Shown here: in pieces, positions 1-9,690 of the stretch
Layout of the letters: each line of letters starts with the position of its first letter
How positions within the stretch are numbered: position 1 is the first letter of the stretch
DNA from: Prochlorococcus sp. AG-459-N19
GTDB taxonomy: Bacteria > Cyanobacteriota > Cyanobacteriia > PCC-6307 > Cyanobiaceae
Assembly: GCA_003209375.1 (NCBI GenBank)
Contig: QCRF01000002.1
Location: forward strand, 1-64,000
DNA length: 64,000 nucleotides
Direction: 5' to 3'
Position numbers and translations under genes: made by a program
The notes under the pieces: generated by a model
What the model saw: only the letters and a program-made list of their open reading frames with translations
Told to the model about the DNA's origin: nothing
The model's database searches: none

Positions 1-871
1 GAGTTCTTCCGATGGAAGAGGTATTTGGGTAGGTCAGAAGAGATTTGCTGGTAAGCTTAATCTCTTTGTACTCGACTCCGAAATATTGGTAGTAAATGTT
101 TTAGGAATAGAAAAATACCTTAATAGCGTAGTGGGTTCAGAAATGCCAACAAAATGGCCTATTGAAGCATTAAAGGCACAAGCAATTGCCTCAAGAACTT
201 ATGCTTTAAAGCAGAAGGGAAATAATTTATTTGATATAGATTCAACCCAGAAAAATCAAGTCTATAATGGCTTGGAATCAAGAACTTATAAAACTATCAG
301 AGCCGTTAAAAGTACAAGATCTTTGGTTTTAACGTATAAAAATAAATTAATTAATGCTTTGTTTCATAGCAGCTCAGGTGGAATGACAGAAAATAGTCAA
401 GATGTATGGAAAAATAAATATCCATATTTATCAAGTGTGAAAGATTTTGATAAAAATAATCCAAAATTTAGATGGCAAAAAAAAATTTCGAGTAATGAAT
501 TAATAAATTTATTTCCAAAGATTGGAGGTTTAAAAAATATAGAGATTCTAGATATTACTAGTACAGGGAGGGTAAAAAATTTAAAACTTATTGGGGCTTA
601 TGGTTCGGATCAAATATCTGGGGTAGATTTTAGAAAAAGATTAGGCCTCAACAGTAATTTTATCAGATTTAAATTTTTTGAGGAAGAATCAAACAACAAT
701 ACTCCTCAAAAGAAAGGGTTGATAGTTTTTGGACAAGGATCAGGTCATGGAGTCGGAATGAGTCAATGGGGGGCTAAATATCTGGCGTCTAAAGGCCAAA
801 AAGCTGAAAGAATATTAAAGCATTTTTATAAGGGTGTGCAGATTAAACCTTTTAGAAAAGATTACCTATAG
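1..871 (+). CDS. SpoIID/LytB-domain protein, 5' end cut by the window
   Basis: The reading frame is open from base 2, so the start lies before the window; the TTG at 86 is internal and unlikely to be the true start. The visible part carries SpoIID-family motifs: YLNSVVGSEMP and AQAIASRTYAL near the left end, and SGHGVGMSQWGAKYLA near the C-terminus. SpoIID in spore formers is a lytic transglycosylase that acts on peptidoglycan. Cyanobacteria do not sporulate but carry homologues, probably for cell-wall turnover; that role is inference. It ends 3 bases before the convergent truB stop. Confidence 0.85.
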   Translation, partial: SSSDGRGIWVGQKRFAGKLNLFVLDSEILVVNVLGIEKYLNSVVGSEMPTKWPIEALKAQAIASRTYALKQKGNNLFDIDSTQKNQVYNGLESRTYKTIRAVKSTRSLVLTYKNKLINALFHSSSGGMTENSQDVWKNKYPYLSSVKDFDKNNPKFRWQKKISSNELINLFPKIGGLKNIEILDITSTGRVKNLKLIGAYGSDQISGVDFRKRLGLNSNFIRFKFFEEESNNNTPQKKGLIVFGQGSGHGVGMSQWGAKYLASKGQKAERILKHFYKGVQIKPFRKDYL

Positions 872-874
872 AAG

Positions 875-1792
875 TTATTTAGCATTAAGGACTAATTTTG
901 GATTTATATTAGATTGCTCTTCATTGAAGAAACCTATCCCAAGGAGTATTTGTTTTTTATCTATTACTTTTATGGGTTTTTTGTAGTCAAAAGATTTGTT
1001 TCCCTGGAAGTAATTAATATCAACTCTAATTGCTCTTCCTGTTTGCCAAAAATTGATTTGTTCTTCGGTACTTAAGACAAATGATGAAATGTGATTAAGA
1101 GCAGAAATTGTTGGAATAATGAAATTTTTCGAGTTTTTTTTATCTTTTTCGATATCAGATATTTTTATTGAGTTTTGTTCATCAAAGCCACAAGCTGAAA
1201 TTCTTTTTAGTTGTAGAAGGCAACCCTCGGAATTAAGAATTTCTCCTAAATCTCTTGCAATTGCTCTTATGTATGTGCCAGCCGAACATTTGATCTTTAT
1301 TTCTATGATTCCGTTTATTTGATCCCATTTCATTAAAGTAAGTTCGTCTATTTTTACTTCTCTTGGTGCTAATTCAAAATCTTCATTCCTGAAAGATTTC
1401 TTATAAGCTCTCTCACCATTAACGTGCACACTGGATACTTTCGGCGGAATTTGTTTAATAATTCCTCTAAATCTATTTAAGTATTGATCTAATTTTTCAT
1501 CACTGATTTTAGGCCAACTTTTTTGATTAATTATTTCTCCGTGAATATCATCAGTGTTAGTTCTTATCCCTAATTTAATTTGTCCTATGTAAGTTTTTCC
1601 CTGAGGGAGATATTGAATAAATCTTGTTGCACTGCCTATCGCGATTGGTAATATTCCTATAACTTCTGGGTCAAGAGTTCCTGTGTGACCGACTTTTTTC
1701 GTATTAAGTAACTTCCTTATTTGTTTAACACAATCATGTGAAGTACATCCTTTATCTTTATTAATTACTAAGAATCCATCTTTAGTTTCCAT
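875..1792 (-). CDS. truB: tRNA pseudouridine(55) synthase TruB
   Basis: This 305-residue protein matches TruB along its length. It converts U55 in the T-loop of tRNAs to pseudouridine. The N-terminus shows [15 protein letters not shown], and the motif VGHTGTLDP carries the catalytic aspartate at residue 41. [18 protein letters not shown] segment near residues 168-184 is typical of the family. The ATG start at 1792 fits the usual TruB N-terminus. It is convergent with the SpoIID-like gene, with 3 bases between the stops. Confidence 0.96.
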   Translation of the reverse strand: METKDGFLVINKDKGCTSHDCVKQIRKLLNTKKVGHTGTLDPEVIGILPIAIGSATRFIQYLPQGKTYIGQIKLGIRTNTDDIHGEIINQKSWPKISDEKLDQYLNRFRGIIKQIPPKVSSVHVNGERAYKKSFRNEDFELAPREVKIDELTLMKWDQINGIIEIKIKCSAGTYIRAIARDLGEILNSEGCLLQLKRISACGFDEQNSIKISDIEKDKKNSKNFIIPTISALNHISSFVLSTEEQINFWQTGRAIRVDINYFQGNKSFDYKKPIKVIDKKQILLGIGFFNEEQSNINPKLVLNAK

Positions 1793-1868
1793 TTTTAATA
1801 TTAAGAATACTTTGAGAAAGATTTATAACCATCCTATGATTTTGATATTGGAAATTTAGAGAAAGAAA

Positions 1869-2609
1869 TTGAAAAACAATAATTTTATTTTAAAAGAGTT
1901 TTTAGACAATGCTTTTAATTTGAAATCACATTTAATGGAATACTTATCTATTAGAGAAAGTGATTTAGATGGATTCCTTGCAAATGCAAAGATGAATTTG
2001 GCAAATTCGCATCCTGGAGATGCTTTGAATGATGTTTCGGATTTTTATACTGAAATAGTTGGAGATCGGCATGTAGCTGATTTGGCTGCTTGGCATATCA
2101 CAAGCAAGGACTACATCGCTGATACTTTAAAACTTCAGCAGAGATTTTCTAGAGATTTGGTTTTAGATTTTGGAGGAGGAATTGGAACGCATGCCTTAGC
2201 TAACGCTATGTCTTCAAAAGTTGAGCATGTTTTTTTTGTAGATATTAATGAGACAAATAGAAACTTTGTTGAATACAGGGCAAAGAAATTAGGACTCGAA
2301 AAAAAACTTACCTTTTGTAAAAAAATTCAAGATACACAAATATTGAAATTTGATACGATAGTTTGTCTTGATGTTTTGGAACATCTTGCAGATCCAGCTT
2401 CTCAAATTAATAATTTCAGAGGGATAATGGATAGTAATTCTATTGCTCTATTCAATTGGTATTTTTACAAAGGCGATGATAATGAATATCCGTTTCATAT
2501 CGATGATATTCAAGTTGTTGAAAAGTTTTTTGAGACTCTTCAATCAAATTTTTTAGAAGTATTTCATCCTATTCTTATAACTACAAGAGCTTATAAAAAA
2601 GTTAGATAA
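1869..2609 (+). CDS. Class I SAM-dependent methyltransferase, substrate unknown
   Basis: A 246-residue protein with a Rossmann-type methyltransferase core. The glycine-rich SAM loop reads [11 protein letters not shown] at about residues 98-108, the acidic strand-2 end is VFFVDIN, and [13 protein letters not shown] is the usual motif IV region. The N-terminal 90 residues are a helical extension that I do not recognise. The start taken is TTG at 1869, behind a purine-rich GAGAAAGAA stretch; an internal ATG at about 1935 is the alternative. The gene stands alone on the plus strand, and its 3' end overlaps the end of rpmA by 8 bases. The substrate cannot be inferred. Confidence 0.75.
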   Translation: MKNNNFILKEFLDNAFNLKSHLMEYLSIRESDLDGFLANAKMNLANSHPGDALNDVSDFYTEIVGDRHVADLAAWHITSKDYIADTLKLQQRFSRDLVLDFGGGIGTHALANAMSSKVEHVFFVDINETNRNFVEYRAKKLGLEKKLTFCKKIQDTQILKFDTIVCLDVLEHLADPASQINNFRGIMDSNSIALFNWYFYKGDDNEYPFHIDDIQVVEKFFETLQSNFLEVFHPILITTRAYKKVR

Positions 2610-2862
2610 CTATATTAACTCTTTTTCTATTTCTTAAATTTCTTTTAATGCTTTCGAAACTTACTGTTCCTTCTTTGAGTGCAAAAAGGGTGTCATCTTT
2701 ACCTTTTCCGACATTGATCCCCGGCAAAAAAGATGTACCTCTTTGGCGAATTAAAATTGATCCGGCAGTTACTTTTTCTCCTCCATAAGCTTTTACACCT
2801 AATCTTTTGGAATTTGAATCTCTTCCGTTTCTAGTAGAACCTGTTCCTTTTTTATGTGCCAT
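2602..2862 (-). CDS. rpmA: 50S ribosomal protein bL27
   Basis: An 86-residue protein starting [19 protein letters not shown], the standard bL27 start, followed by [21 protein letters not shown]. bL27 sits near the peptidyl transferase centre with its N-terminal tail reaching the tRNA ends. The mature protein begins directly with AHKKG and lacks the Firmicutes-type cleavable leader. It lies 9 bases downstream of rplU, the normal L21-L27 pair. Confidence 0.98.
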   Translation of the reverse strand: MAHKKGTGSTRNGRDSNSKRLGVKAYGGEKVTAGSILIRQRGTSFLPGINVGKGKDDTLFALKEGTVSFESIKRNLRNRKRVNIVI

Positions 2863-2871
2863 TAGAAGTTT

Positions 2872-3315
2872 TTAATTTGTAGATTTTTCGGATTTTGGAT
2901 TAGTTTCCTTTTTAGCAGTTACTTCCTTTTTAGAAGAAGACTTAGGAGCACTTTTACCTATTTTAATAGATTTTACCATAACTCTTGTAAGTTCTTGTCT
3001 GTGTCCCATCTTTCTTCTTGTCTTTTTTTTGGGACGCATCTTGTATACAAGAATCTTCTTATCTCTTTTATGAGAGACTACTTCTAATTCGATTTTTGCA
3101 TTTTTAACATAAGGTTTACCAATAGTTATAGACTCTTTGTCCTTTACAAATAAAACTTTTTCAAGTGTTATCTTGTCTTTCTCTTTTGCATTTAACCTGT
3201 CTATGTCATAGTATTTATCAACTTCGAACCAAAATTGTTGACCTGAAGTTTCTGCTATTGCATACAATTCATTACTTTCAGAAGAATTGTTTGAGGATTT
3301 TTTAGAATTTGTCAT
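2872..3315 (-). CDS. rplU: 50S ribosomal protein bL21
   Basis: A 147-residue protein with the bL21 core: YAIAETSGQQFWFEVDKYYDIDRL in the N-terminal half and KMRPKKKTRRKMGHRQ near the end. It is longer than the usual roughly 100 residues because of a Ser/Asn-rich N-terminal tail (about 17 residues) and a Lys/Ser-rich low-complexity C-terminal tail (from about residue 122). It is first in an rplU-rpmA operon and is transcribed away from kaiB. A palindromic element lies in its 5' leader (3333-3361). Confidence 0.95.
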   Translation of the reverse strand: MTNSKKSSNNSSESNELYAIAETSGQQFWFEVDKYYDIDRLNAKEKDKITLEKVLFVKDKESITIGKPYVKNAKIELEVVSHKRDKKILVYKMRPKKKTRRKMGHRQELTRVMVKSIKIGKSAPKSSSKKEVTAKKETNPKSEKSTN

Positions 3316-3332
3316 ATCTTAAAGACGCTACT

Positions 3333-3361
3333 AGGCTCAAATTAATAATTTGATTAAGCCC
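3333..3361. promoter_or_regulatory. Inverted repeat in the rplU leader / rplU-kaiB intergenic region
   Basis: The arms CAAATT (3338-3343) and AATTTG (3347-3352) are perfect complements around a 3-base AAT loop. Outer arms AGGCT (3333-3337) and AGCC (3357-3360) can extend the stem with a 4-base bulge. It lies 18-46 bases before the rplU start codon, so it could be a leader hairpin on the rplU transcript or an operator between the two divergent genes. Function is inference. Confidence 0.4.
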
Positions 3362-3380
3362 AATAAGCAATCATAATAGT

Positions 3381-3411
3381 TTGTTTATTTTCTTATTTTG
3401 TAGTGTAATAA
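3381..3411 (+). promoter_or_regulatory. Possible kaiB promoter
   Basis: TTGTTT at 3381-3386 and TAATAA at 3406-3411, separated by 19 bases, stand 45 bases before the kaiB ATG. The spacing is slightly long and such matches are frequent in AT-rich DNA, so this is only a candidate. Confidence 0.22.
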
Positions 3412-3455
3412 GTCAAGGGTTGTTTTAAATTTTTTATATCAATTCAGGAACTATA

Positions 3456-3776
3456 ATGATGGCAGCAAGGAAAACATATATTTTAAAACTCTATGTAGCT
3501 GGAAATACTCCTAATTCGATGAGAGCTTTAAATACCTTAAGAGAAATTTTAGATAATGAATTCAAAGGAGTCTATGCTTTGAAGGTTATAGATGTACTTA
3601 AGCAACCCCAACTTGCAGAAGAAGATAAGATTTTAGCCACCCCAACACTAGCTAAAATTTTACCGCCACCAGTACGAAAAATAATAGGTGATCTCTCAGA
3701 TAGAGAGAAAGTTTTAATTGGCTTAGATCTACTTTTTGATGAATTAACTGAAACTGAATATAGTGGAGATAAATAA
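3456..3776 (+). CDS. kaiB: Circadian clock protein KaiB
   Basis: A 106-residue protein with the thioredoxin-like KaiB fold: [19 protein letters not shown] at residues 7-25 and [21 protein letters not shown] in the second half. KaiB binds KaiC and promotes its dephosphorylation in the clock cycle. The start has two ATGs in a row (3456, 3459); either would serve. It is 66 bases upstream of kaiC on the same strand. kaiA, which precedes kaiB in most cyanobacteria, is not present upstream; rplU lies 140 bases away. Confidence 0.97.
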   Translation: MMAARKTYILKLYVAGNTPNSMRALNTLREILDNEFKGVYALKVIDVLKQPQLAEEDKILATPTLAKILPPPVRKIIGDLSDREKVLIGLDLLFDELTETEYSGDK

Positions 3777-3842
3777 TATATTTTTAAACTTTTATAATTA
3801 AAGAATAATTTAAAATTTACTTTTTTTAATTGGCACAAACCT

Positions 3843-5372
3843 ATGAATGATAAGAAATTTAGTAAATCAAATAAAATGCAAGTACAAAAATTACCAACCG
3901 GAATCGAAGGCTTCGATGATGTTTGCAGGGGTGGGTTACCTGTATCTCGAAGTACACTCGTAAGTGGCACGTCAGGAACTGGCAAAACTGTTTTTTCATT
4001 GCAATATTTACACCATGGGATTTGTAATTTTGATGAGCCTGGAATCTTTGTAACCTTTGAAGAATCGCCTTTGGATATTATTAGAAATGCCGCAAGTTTT
4101 GGTTGGGATTTACAAGAATTAATTGATCAAAATAAACTTTTTATCTTGGATGCTTCTCCCGACCCTGATGGTCAGGATGTTGCGGGTAACTTTGACTTGT
4201 CTGGTCTTATTGAGCGAATTAGTTATGCAATTAGAAAATATAAAGCTAAAAGAGTTGCAATAGATTCAATAACGGCGGTCTTTCAACAGTATGACGCTAT
4301 TTACGTTGTTAGAAGAGAAATATTTAGACTAATAGCAAGATTAAAAGAAATAGGAGTGACAACTGTTATGACTACAGAGAGGGTTGATGATTACGGACCA
4401 ATTGCTAGATATGGAGTAGAAGAATTTGTATCTGATAATGTTGTCTTATTAAGAAATGTTCTTGAGTCAGAAAAGAGAAGAAGAACTCTAGAAGTATTGA
4501 AGTTAAGAGGTACTGTTCACATGAAAGGTGAATATCCATTTACCATGGGAATGGATGGAATAAGTGTCTTTGCCCTAGGAGCAATGAGATTAACGCAAAG
4601 ATCCTCAAATATTAGGATTAGCTCTGGAGTTAAAGATCTTGATGATATGTGTGGTGGAGGCTATTTTCAAGATTCTATTATTCTTGCCACTGGAGCAACT
4701 GGAACAGGCAAAACAATGCTTGTATCAAAATTTGTTGAAGATGCTTACAACAATAATGAAAGAGCAATACTTTTTGCATATGAAGAATCTAGGGCTCAAT
4801 TGCTAAGGAACGCGACTAGCTGGGGAATAGATTTTGAAAAAATGGAAAGTGATGGGTTATTGAAAATTATTTGTGCATATCCTGAATCAACAGGTTTAGA
4901 AGATCACTTACAAATTATAAAAACGCAAATTAATCAATTTAAACCAAAAAGAATGGCAATTGATTCTCTCTCTGCCTTAGCCAGAGGTGTAAGTTTAAAT
5001 GCATTTAGACAGTTTGTAATAGCTGTTACCGGTTATACGAAACAAGAGGAGATAGCAGGCTTTTTTACTAATACAGCAGAAGAATTTATGGGAAGTCATT
5101 CTATAACTGATTCTCATATTTCAACAATCACAGATACTATATTGTTGCTTCAATATGTAGAAATAAAAGGTGAGATGGCAAGAGCTTTAAATGTTTTTAA
5201 AATGCGGGGATCATGGCATGATAAACGAATAAGAGAATTTATCATTACTAATAGTGGCCCAGAAATAAAAGATTCTTTTTCTAATTTTGAACAAATATTT
5301 AGTGGTGCCCCTCACAGAGTTGTGCCTGATCAAAATGTCCAAAATATTTTTAAAGGATTAGAAAATAATTAG
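3843..5372 (+). CDS. kaiC: Circadian clock ATPase/kinase KaiC
   Basis: A 509-residue protein with two RecA-like halves, CI and CII. Walker A motifs are GTSGTGKT (residues 42-49) and GATGTGKT (284-291); catalytic glutamate pairs are at 73-74 (TFEES) and 314-315 (AYEES). The phosphorylation sites of Synechococcus KaiC (S431, T432) correspond to S427 and T428 in SHISTITD, with the following DTILLLQYVE intact. KaiC therefore appears competent for autophosphorylation and dephosphorylation. Without kaiA the Prochlorococcus clock is known to behave as a damped timer reset by light. The gene converges on the nblS-like kinase with 7 bases between the stops, too little for a separate terminator. Confidence 0.98.
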   Translation: MNDKKFSKSNKMQVQKLPTGIEGFDDVCRGGLPVSRSTLVSGTSGTGKTVFSLQYLHHGICNFDEPGIFVTFEESPLDIIRNAASFGWDLQELIDQNKLFILDASPDPDGQDVAGNFDLSGLIERISYAIRKYKAKRVAIDSITAVFQQYDAIYVVRREIFRLIARLKEIGVTTVMTTERVDDYGPIARYGVEEFVSDNVVLLRNVLESEKRRRTLEVLKLRGTVHMKGEYPFTMGMDGISVFALGAMRLTQRSSNIRISSGVKDLDDMCGGGYFQDSIILATGATGTGKTMLVSKFVEDAYNNNERAILFAYEESRAQLLRNATSWGIDFEKMESDGLLKIICAYPESTGLEDHLQIIKTQINQFKPKRMAIDSLSALARGVSLNAFRQFVIAVTGYTKQEEIAGFFTNTAEEFMGSHSITDSHISTITDTILLLQYVEIKGEMARALNVFKMRGSWHDKRIREFIITNSGPEIKDSFSNFEQIFSGAPHRVVPDQNVQNIFKGLENN

Positions 5373-5379
5373 AAAGTAA

Positions 5380-7452
5380 TTAGATAATTTCTTTAATTTC
5401 TGAACCTGAAAAAGATTCTGAATTATTAATGGCTTTTGTTAATAATTCATCTTTATCAGATTGTGCAAGGGCTAGATCAAACCAGAAAGTTGTTCCTACA
5501 CCTAATTCACTAGCCATACGAATCTCCCCACCATGCTTTTCAATTATGCCCCGAACTATAGATAAACCTAAGCCGGTACCTTGCTCAGTATGAACGGAAT
5601 TTTCTACTCTATAAAAACGATCAAATATTTTTTCTTGATCAGCCTGAGATATTCCTGAGCCAGTATCAGCAATCTCAATTCTTACTTTTGGTAGTGGTGA
5701 AACTAATTCGCACTGAGGGGCTTCATCATTTTTAATAGTTAAAGGGAAAGCGGGACAGGAATCTGGCCAAGTATAAGCTCTTATAATAAGGGAGCTGTTT
5801 TTTGGACTAAATTTCAATCCATTACCCAGCAAATTATCAAAAACCTGTAAAAGTAAATCAAAATTTCCAAGAATTGGAGGAATAGTTTCCTCTATATCAT
5901 GAGCTAATGAAACATTTTTTTCTGTAGCATTAAGTCTATAATTTCTAAGAGTCTGTTCTATTGCTGGCTTTATGTCCATTTGCTCTAGCTGAACAATTTT
6001 TCCAGACTCTAATCTTGATAAATCTAATACATCATTTACGAGCCTTGTTAACCTATCAGTCTCTGAATTTGCAATACCCAAAAATTCTATTTGTTCTTCA
6101 TCTGATAGTTGATCTTTTAAATCATGTAAGGTCTCAACATAGCTTTTTATATTAAAAAGTGGTGTTCTTAATTCGTGAGAAACATTACTAATAAATCTAT
6201 TTTGTGCTGCGTTAAGTTCAACTTCTCTGGTTAAGTCTTGAATTGTTACAGCAATACCTTTTAATTCAACTTTATTTGTATCTAAAACTGATTGCAAGAC
6301 AATTCTTAAGGTTCTTGCTGGTTCTCCTAAACTGAATCTTAAGTCGTCCTTCTCCTTTTCCCTGTTTAAAATAGATTCTATATTTGTATGTAAGTCGTTA
6401 GATAAAATCTCTGGGATTTCATTTAAAAACTGTTTACCCTCTAAGAATCTTCCTTCCCAACGAAATAATCTCTTTGCTGTTGGATTAGTTAGTACAATTT
6501 TGCCTTTTGAGTCCAATAATATAGCACCATCAGCCATTGTGGCTATAAGGGATTGCTGTTTGATTTGTGCCGCTTTTAGTTCTTCTATATTAGCTTCGTC
6601 ATAATTTTCTAACTGCGTGGCCATTCGGTTAAATCCATTTAAGAGTTCTCCAAGATCACCTGTCATAGGTAAAGAAATTCTAGACTTAAAATTTCCTCTT
6701 GAAATTTCTCTTACACCTCTTACTAACTCTCTGACTGGTCTTGTAATTGTTAGTGCATTGAATACAGCTCCAAGTATTAATAAAACCCAAATTGAGATAA
6801 AAACTGCAATTGTTACTTCTCTAGTTAATGCGGCACTGGCTAGTGCTTTTTTATTAGGGGTGACCCCCAAAGCTAAAGTTCCAAGATATTTGCCTTTCCA
6901 CAACATGGGAACAAATACATCTGTTACTTGACCTTGAGGTGTCGAATGCTGCCTAACTAAAGGAAATTGTGGTCTCTTCTTCAATTCTGAGGGCAATTTT
7001 AATCTTCGGGTGAGCTGAAACTGACTGTCTGAGGTTGCCGGTGTTGCACTGATCGGAATCCCAAGTTGAACAATATCTTCAGCATCAGTAAAGAATATAT
7101 AACGCAGGTTTCGACTTGATCTCCAAAACTTTTCAGCTACGTTTGAAATTTCTTTTTTTTGGTTATTAGCGACTAATTCTGTGACATTCCCAGATAATAA
7201 CAAGCCAAGATCTCGAGCATATCTAGTATCATTCATTCCTGCATCTCTTTGAATACTATTTAATGCAAAAAAAGTTATTCCTGTCATTAGAAGGCTTACT
7301 ACAAGAGTCGCAATAGCTAATAACTTTGTTCTTAAACTGAACCCACTCCACCAAACTAGTAGTCCATTAATCCAATAGTTGTTATTCATATCTTCATTAT
7401 CAGTAAAGTTATTGTTATATTTTTTATTTTCTCGATCATTAGTATCCACCAT
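5380..7452 (-). CDS. nblS: Membrane sensor histidine kinase, NblS/Hik33 (DspA) type
   Basis: A 690-residue kinase with this order: membrane segment at about 42-63, extracytoplasmic sensor region to about 210, second membrane segment about 213-233, HAMP linker about 234-283, PAS-like domain about 295-405, then the phosphoacceptor NVSHELRTPL with His426, and an ATPase domain with NGLKFSPK, DTGSGIS and GTGLGLSIVRG boxes. This architecture and length match NblS/Hik33, the conserved cyanobacterial kinase for high-light, cold and nutrient stress. It controls hli and photosynthesis genes in other cyanobacteria; the Hli gene in this window (28903-29163) is a possible target by inference. It is followed by purD, 4 bases from the purD stop. 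Confidence 0.9.
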   Translation of the reverse strand: MVDTNDRENKKYNNNFTDNEDMNNNYWINGLLVWWSGFSLRTKLLAIATLVVSLLMTGITFFALNSIQRDAGMNDTRYARDLGLLLSGNVTELVANNQKKEISNVAEKFWRSSRNLRYIFFTDAEDIVQLGIPISATPATSDSQFQLTRRLKLPSELKKRPQFPLVRQHSTPQGQVTDVFVPMLWKGKYLGTLALGVTPNKKALASAALTREVTIAVFISIWVLLILGAVFNALTITRPVRELVRGVREISRGNFKSRISLPMTGDLGELLNGFNRMATQLENYDEANIEELKAAQIKQQSLIATMADGAILLDSKGKIVLTNPTAKRLFRWEGRFLEGKQFLNEIPEILSNDLHTNIESILNREKEKDDLRFSLGEPARTLRIVLQSVLDTNKVELKGIAVTIQDLTREVELNAAQNRFISNVSHELRTPLFNIKSYVETLHDLKDQLSDEEQIEFLGIANSETDRLTRLVNDVLDLSRLESGKIVQLEQMDIKPAIEQTLRNYRLNATEKNVSLAHDIEETIPPILGNFDLLLQVFDNLLGNGLKFSPKNSSLIIRAYTWPDSCPAFPLTIKNDEAPQCELVSPLPKVRIEIADTGSGISQADQEKIFDRFYRVENSVHTEQGTGLGLSIVRGIIEKHGGEIRMASELGVGTTFWFDLALAQSDKDELLTKAINNSESFSGSEIKEII

Positions 7453-7456
7453 AAGC

Positions 7457-8788
7457 TTAATCCTTCTTAGAAAAAATTTTTCTGACTTGATGACCTATGT
7501 CATTTCTGTAGAAAATACCCTCAAAGTGTATTTCTCTTAAATTTTTGTATGCTTTTTCAAAAACCATATCGAAATCTTTATCTTGACACACAATACTTAA
7601 GACTCTTCCCCCATCAGTTAATAATTTGCCATTTTCACTTAAAGAAGTACCTGAGTCGAAAATTTGACAATCATTTGAGTCAATCTTACCAATTTTTATT
7701 TGAAAGCCAGTTTTATATTCGTAAGGATAACCATTCGACGTAGCAATTACACATCCACTAACTTTATTAGAAGTATTAATTTTTTCATAACCAGTTAAAT
7801 TTCCCATTGAGCATTTTTCTAAAAGAAATACAAAATCTTGATCCATCAAGGGCATTATTGTTTGACATTCTGGATCACCAAATCTGCAATTATATTCTAT
7901 AACTTTGGGCCCGGATTTTGTGATCATTAACCCAAAATAAATTACGCCTCTATAATCAATATTTCTTTGTTTTAGTTTATTTATTGTAGGCTCAATTATC
8001 TCTTTTTTGATTCTATCAAGGGAAGCTTCTGTTAATAATGGAGCCGGAGAATAAGCTCCCATACCTCCTGTATTTGGCCCTTTATCATCCTCGTTAAGTC
8101 GTTTGTGATCTTGGGCGGTTGGAAGTAATGTATATCTCTTCCCATCGCATAAAGCAAAAACTGAAACTTCTGGACCGTGGATTTTTTCTTCTAGAACAAT
8201 TACATCTCCAGAGTTCCCAAATTTACCATTAAAAATTGCTTCTGCGGCTTTAAAACATTCATCTTTTGAATTAGGAATAAAAACGCCTTTACCAGAAGCT
8301 AGGCCATCAGCTTTTACTACCAATGGAATAGATGATGAATTGATAATTTTTTTGGCTTCTTCTAGAGAATTGACCTTCCAAAAATTTGCCGTCGGAATAT
8401 TTGCGTCTTGCATAAATTCCTTCGCCCAAGATTTGCTAAATTCTAATTTTGCTCCATCTTTATTAGGACCAAATACTTTAAAATCTTTTTTGCGTAGAAA
8501 ATCAGCTAATCCATTTGCCAGAGGTATTTCTGGTCCGATTACAACTAAATCTATTTTAAGAAAATTAAGCTTTTCTACTAGTAGATTATTATTATTAATA
8601 TCAATTTTTATTCTTTCACATTTATTTATTCTCTGCGTACCAGCGTTACCGGGGATTACATAAACTTTTTTAACTAATTCATTTTTTTGAATAGCCCAAG
8701 CCAAAGAGTTTTCTCTACCGCCATTTCCAATTATTAAGATATTTTCTAATCTAATGAAACTCTTAGATCTTGGTGAATGAATTGCCAT
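7457..8788 (-). CDS. purD: Phosphoribosylamine-glycine ligase PurD
   Basis: A 443-residue ATP-grasp enzyme that joins phosphoribosylamine and glycine in the second step of purine synthesis. The N-terminal domain begins ILIIGNGGRENSLAWAIQ at residue 17, PLVVKADGLASGKGV marks the ATP-grasp nucleotide site, and EYNCRFGDPECQ is the metal-binding segment. A 16-residue leader before the conserved ILIIG is slightly longer than usual, but no better internal start is visible. It is divergent from purC, with 132 bases between the start codons, so both purine genes may share a control region. Confidence 0.96.
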   Translation of the reverse strand: MAIHSPRSKSFIRLENILIIGNGGRENSLAWAIQKNELVKKVYVIPGNAGTQRINKCERIKIDINNNNLLVEKLNFLKIDLVVIGPEIPLANGLADFLRKKDFKVFGPNKDGAKLEFSKSWAKEFMQDANIPTANFWKVNSLEEAKKIINSSSIPLVVKADGLASGKGVFIPNSKDECFKAAEAIFNGKFGNSGDVIVLEEKIHGPEVSVFALCDGKRYTLLPTAQDHKRLNEDDKGPNTGGMGAYSPAPLLTEASLDRIKKEIIEPTINKLKQRNIDYRGVIYFGLMITKSGPKVIEYNCRFGDPECQTIMPLMDQDFVFLLEKCSMGNLTGYEKINTSNKVSGCVIATSNGYPYEYKTGFQIKIGKIDSNDCQIFDSGTSLSENGKLLTDGGRVLSIVCQDKDFDMVFEKAYKNLREIHFEGIFYRNDIGHQVRKIFSKKD

Positions 8789-8920
8789 ATATTTGTTTTT
8801 TAAGGTTATGAGGTTTCGATTAATAATCAGTTAAAATGTATTAAACAATTTGAAATTAATCTCTAACAATTATGTTAATTACAAAAAGTACTTTAGTAAC
8901 CATAATGAGGTTCTAAATTA

Positions 8921-9658
8921 ATGAATAATAAATATGAGTTGATATATGAAGGCAAAGCAAAAAAAGTATTTACTCATGATGATGTAGATAAAGTAAAAAT
9001 TGAATTTAAAGATGATGCTACAGCTTTTAATGCGCTGAAAAAGGAAAAATTTGAGGGTAAAGGCAAACTTAATTGCCTAATTAGTGCAAAAATTTTTGAG
9101 ATTCTCATTAAGGAGAAAATTCCAACTCATTTTATTGGTCTTGAAAATGAAAATACAATGATCGCAAAAAAAATAAAAGTAATTCCACTAGAAATTGTTC
9201 TAAGAAATACTGCTTATGGTTCTTTGTGTAAACAAACGACTATTAAACCTGGAACTTTCCTATCAAAACCATTAATTGATATCTACCTTAAAAATGATGA
9301 ACTTAATGATCCCCTCATTACAAAAGATAGAATTGAATTAATGAATATATTAAACTCTGATGATTTAGAGTTATTAATCAATTTAACTTTAAAAATTAAT
9401 TTAATCCTTAAAAGTTTTTTTAAAAATATTCAACTTCAACTTGTGGATTTCAAGTTGGAATTTGGTTATGATTTTAGAAATAACATTCTTCTCGGGGATG
9501 AGATTAGTCCTGATAATTGTAGATTGTGGGATTTAAACCAAAAAAATGATACAATAGTAAGTCTTGATAAAGATAGATTTAGGAATGATTTAGGGGGTCT
9601 AATTGAAGCTTATAGTGAAATTTATAGACGAATAAACGATTTTCTCCAACCTAATTAA
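8921..9658 (+). CDS. purC: SAICAR synthase PurC
   Basis: A 245-residue protein starting with the family motif YEGKAKKVF, followed by FKDDATAFNALKK and, in the middle, PLEIVLRNTAYGS. It makes SAICAR from CAIR and aspartate in purine synthesis. DFKLEFGYD at about residues 181-189 is the conserved C-terminal signature. It lies 32 bases before the bamA gene, at the head of a plus-strand run that otherwise builds the outer membrane. Divergent from purD. Confidence 0.97.
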   Translation: MNNKYELIYEGKAKKVFTHDDVDKVKIEFKDDATAFNALKKEKFEGKGKLNCLISAKIFEILIKEKIPTHFIGLENENTMIAKKIKVIPLEIVLRNTAYGSLCKQTTIKPGTFLSKPLIDIYLKNDELNDPLITKDRIELMNILNSDDLELLINLTLKINLILKSFFKNIQLQLVDFKLEFGYDFRNNILLGDEISPDNCRLWDLNQKNDTIVSLDKDRFRNDLGGLIEAYSEIYRRINDFLQPN

Positions 9659-9690
9659 ACGATGATTTATTTACCTTAATAAAAACTACT

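Noticed and set aside
3572-3985. 137-codon minus-strand frame over kaiB and the start of kaiC
   Set aside because: It is antisense to real genes and has no homologous features; not a kaiA remnant.
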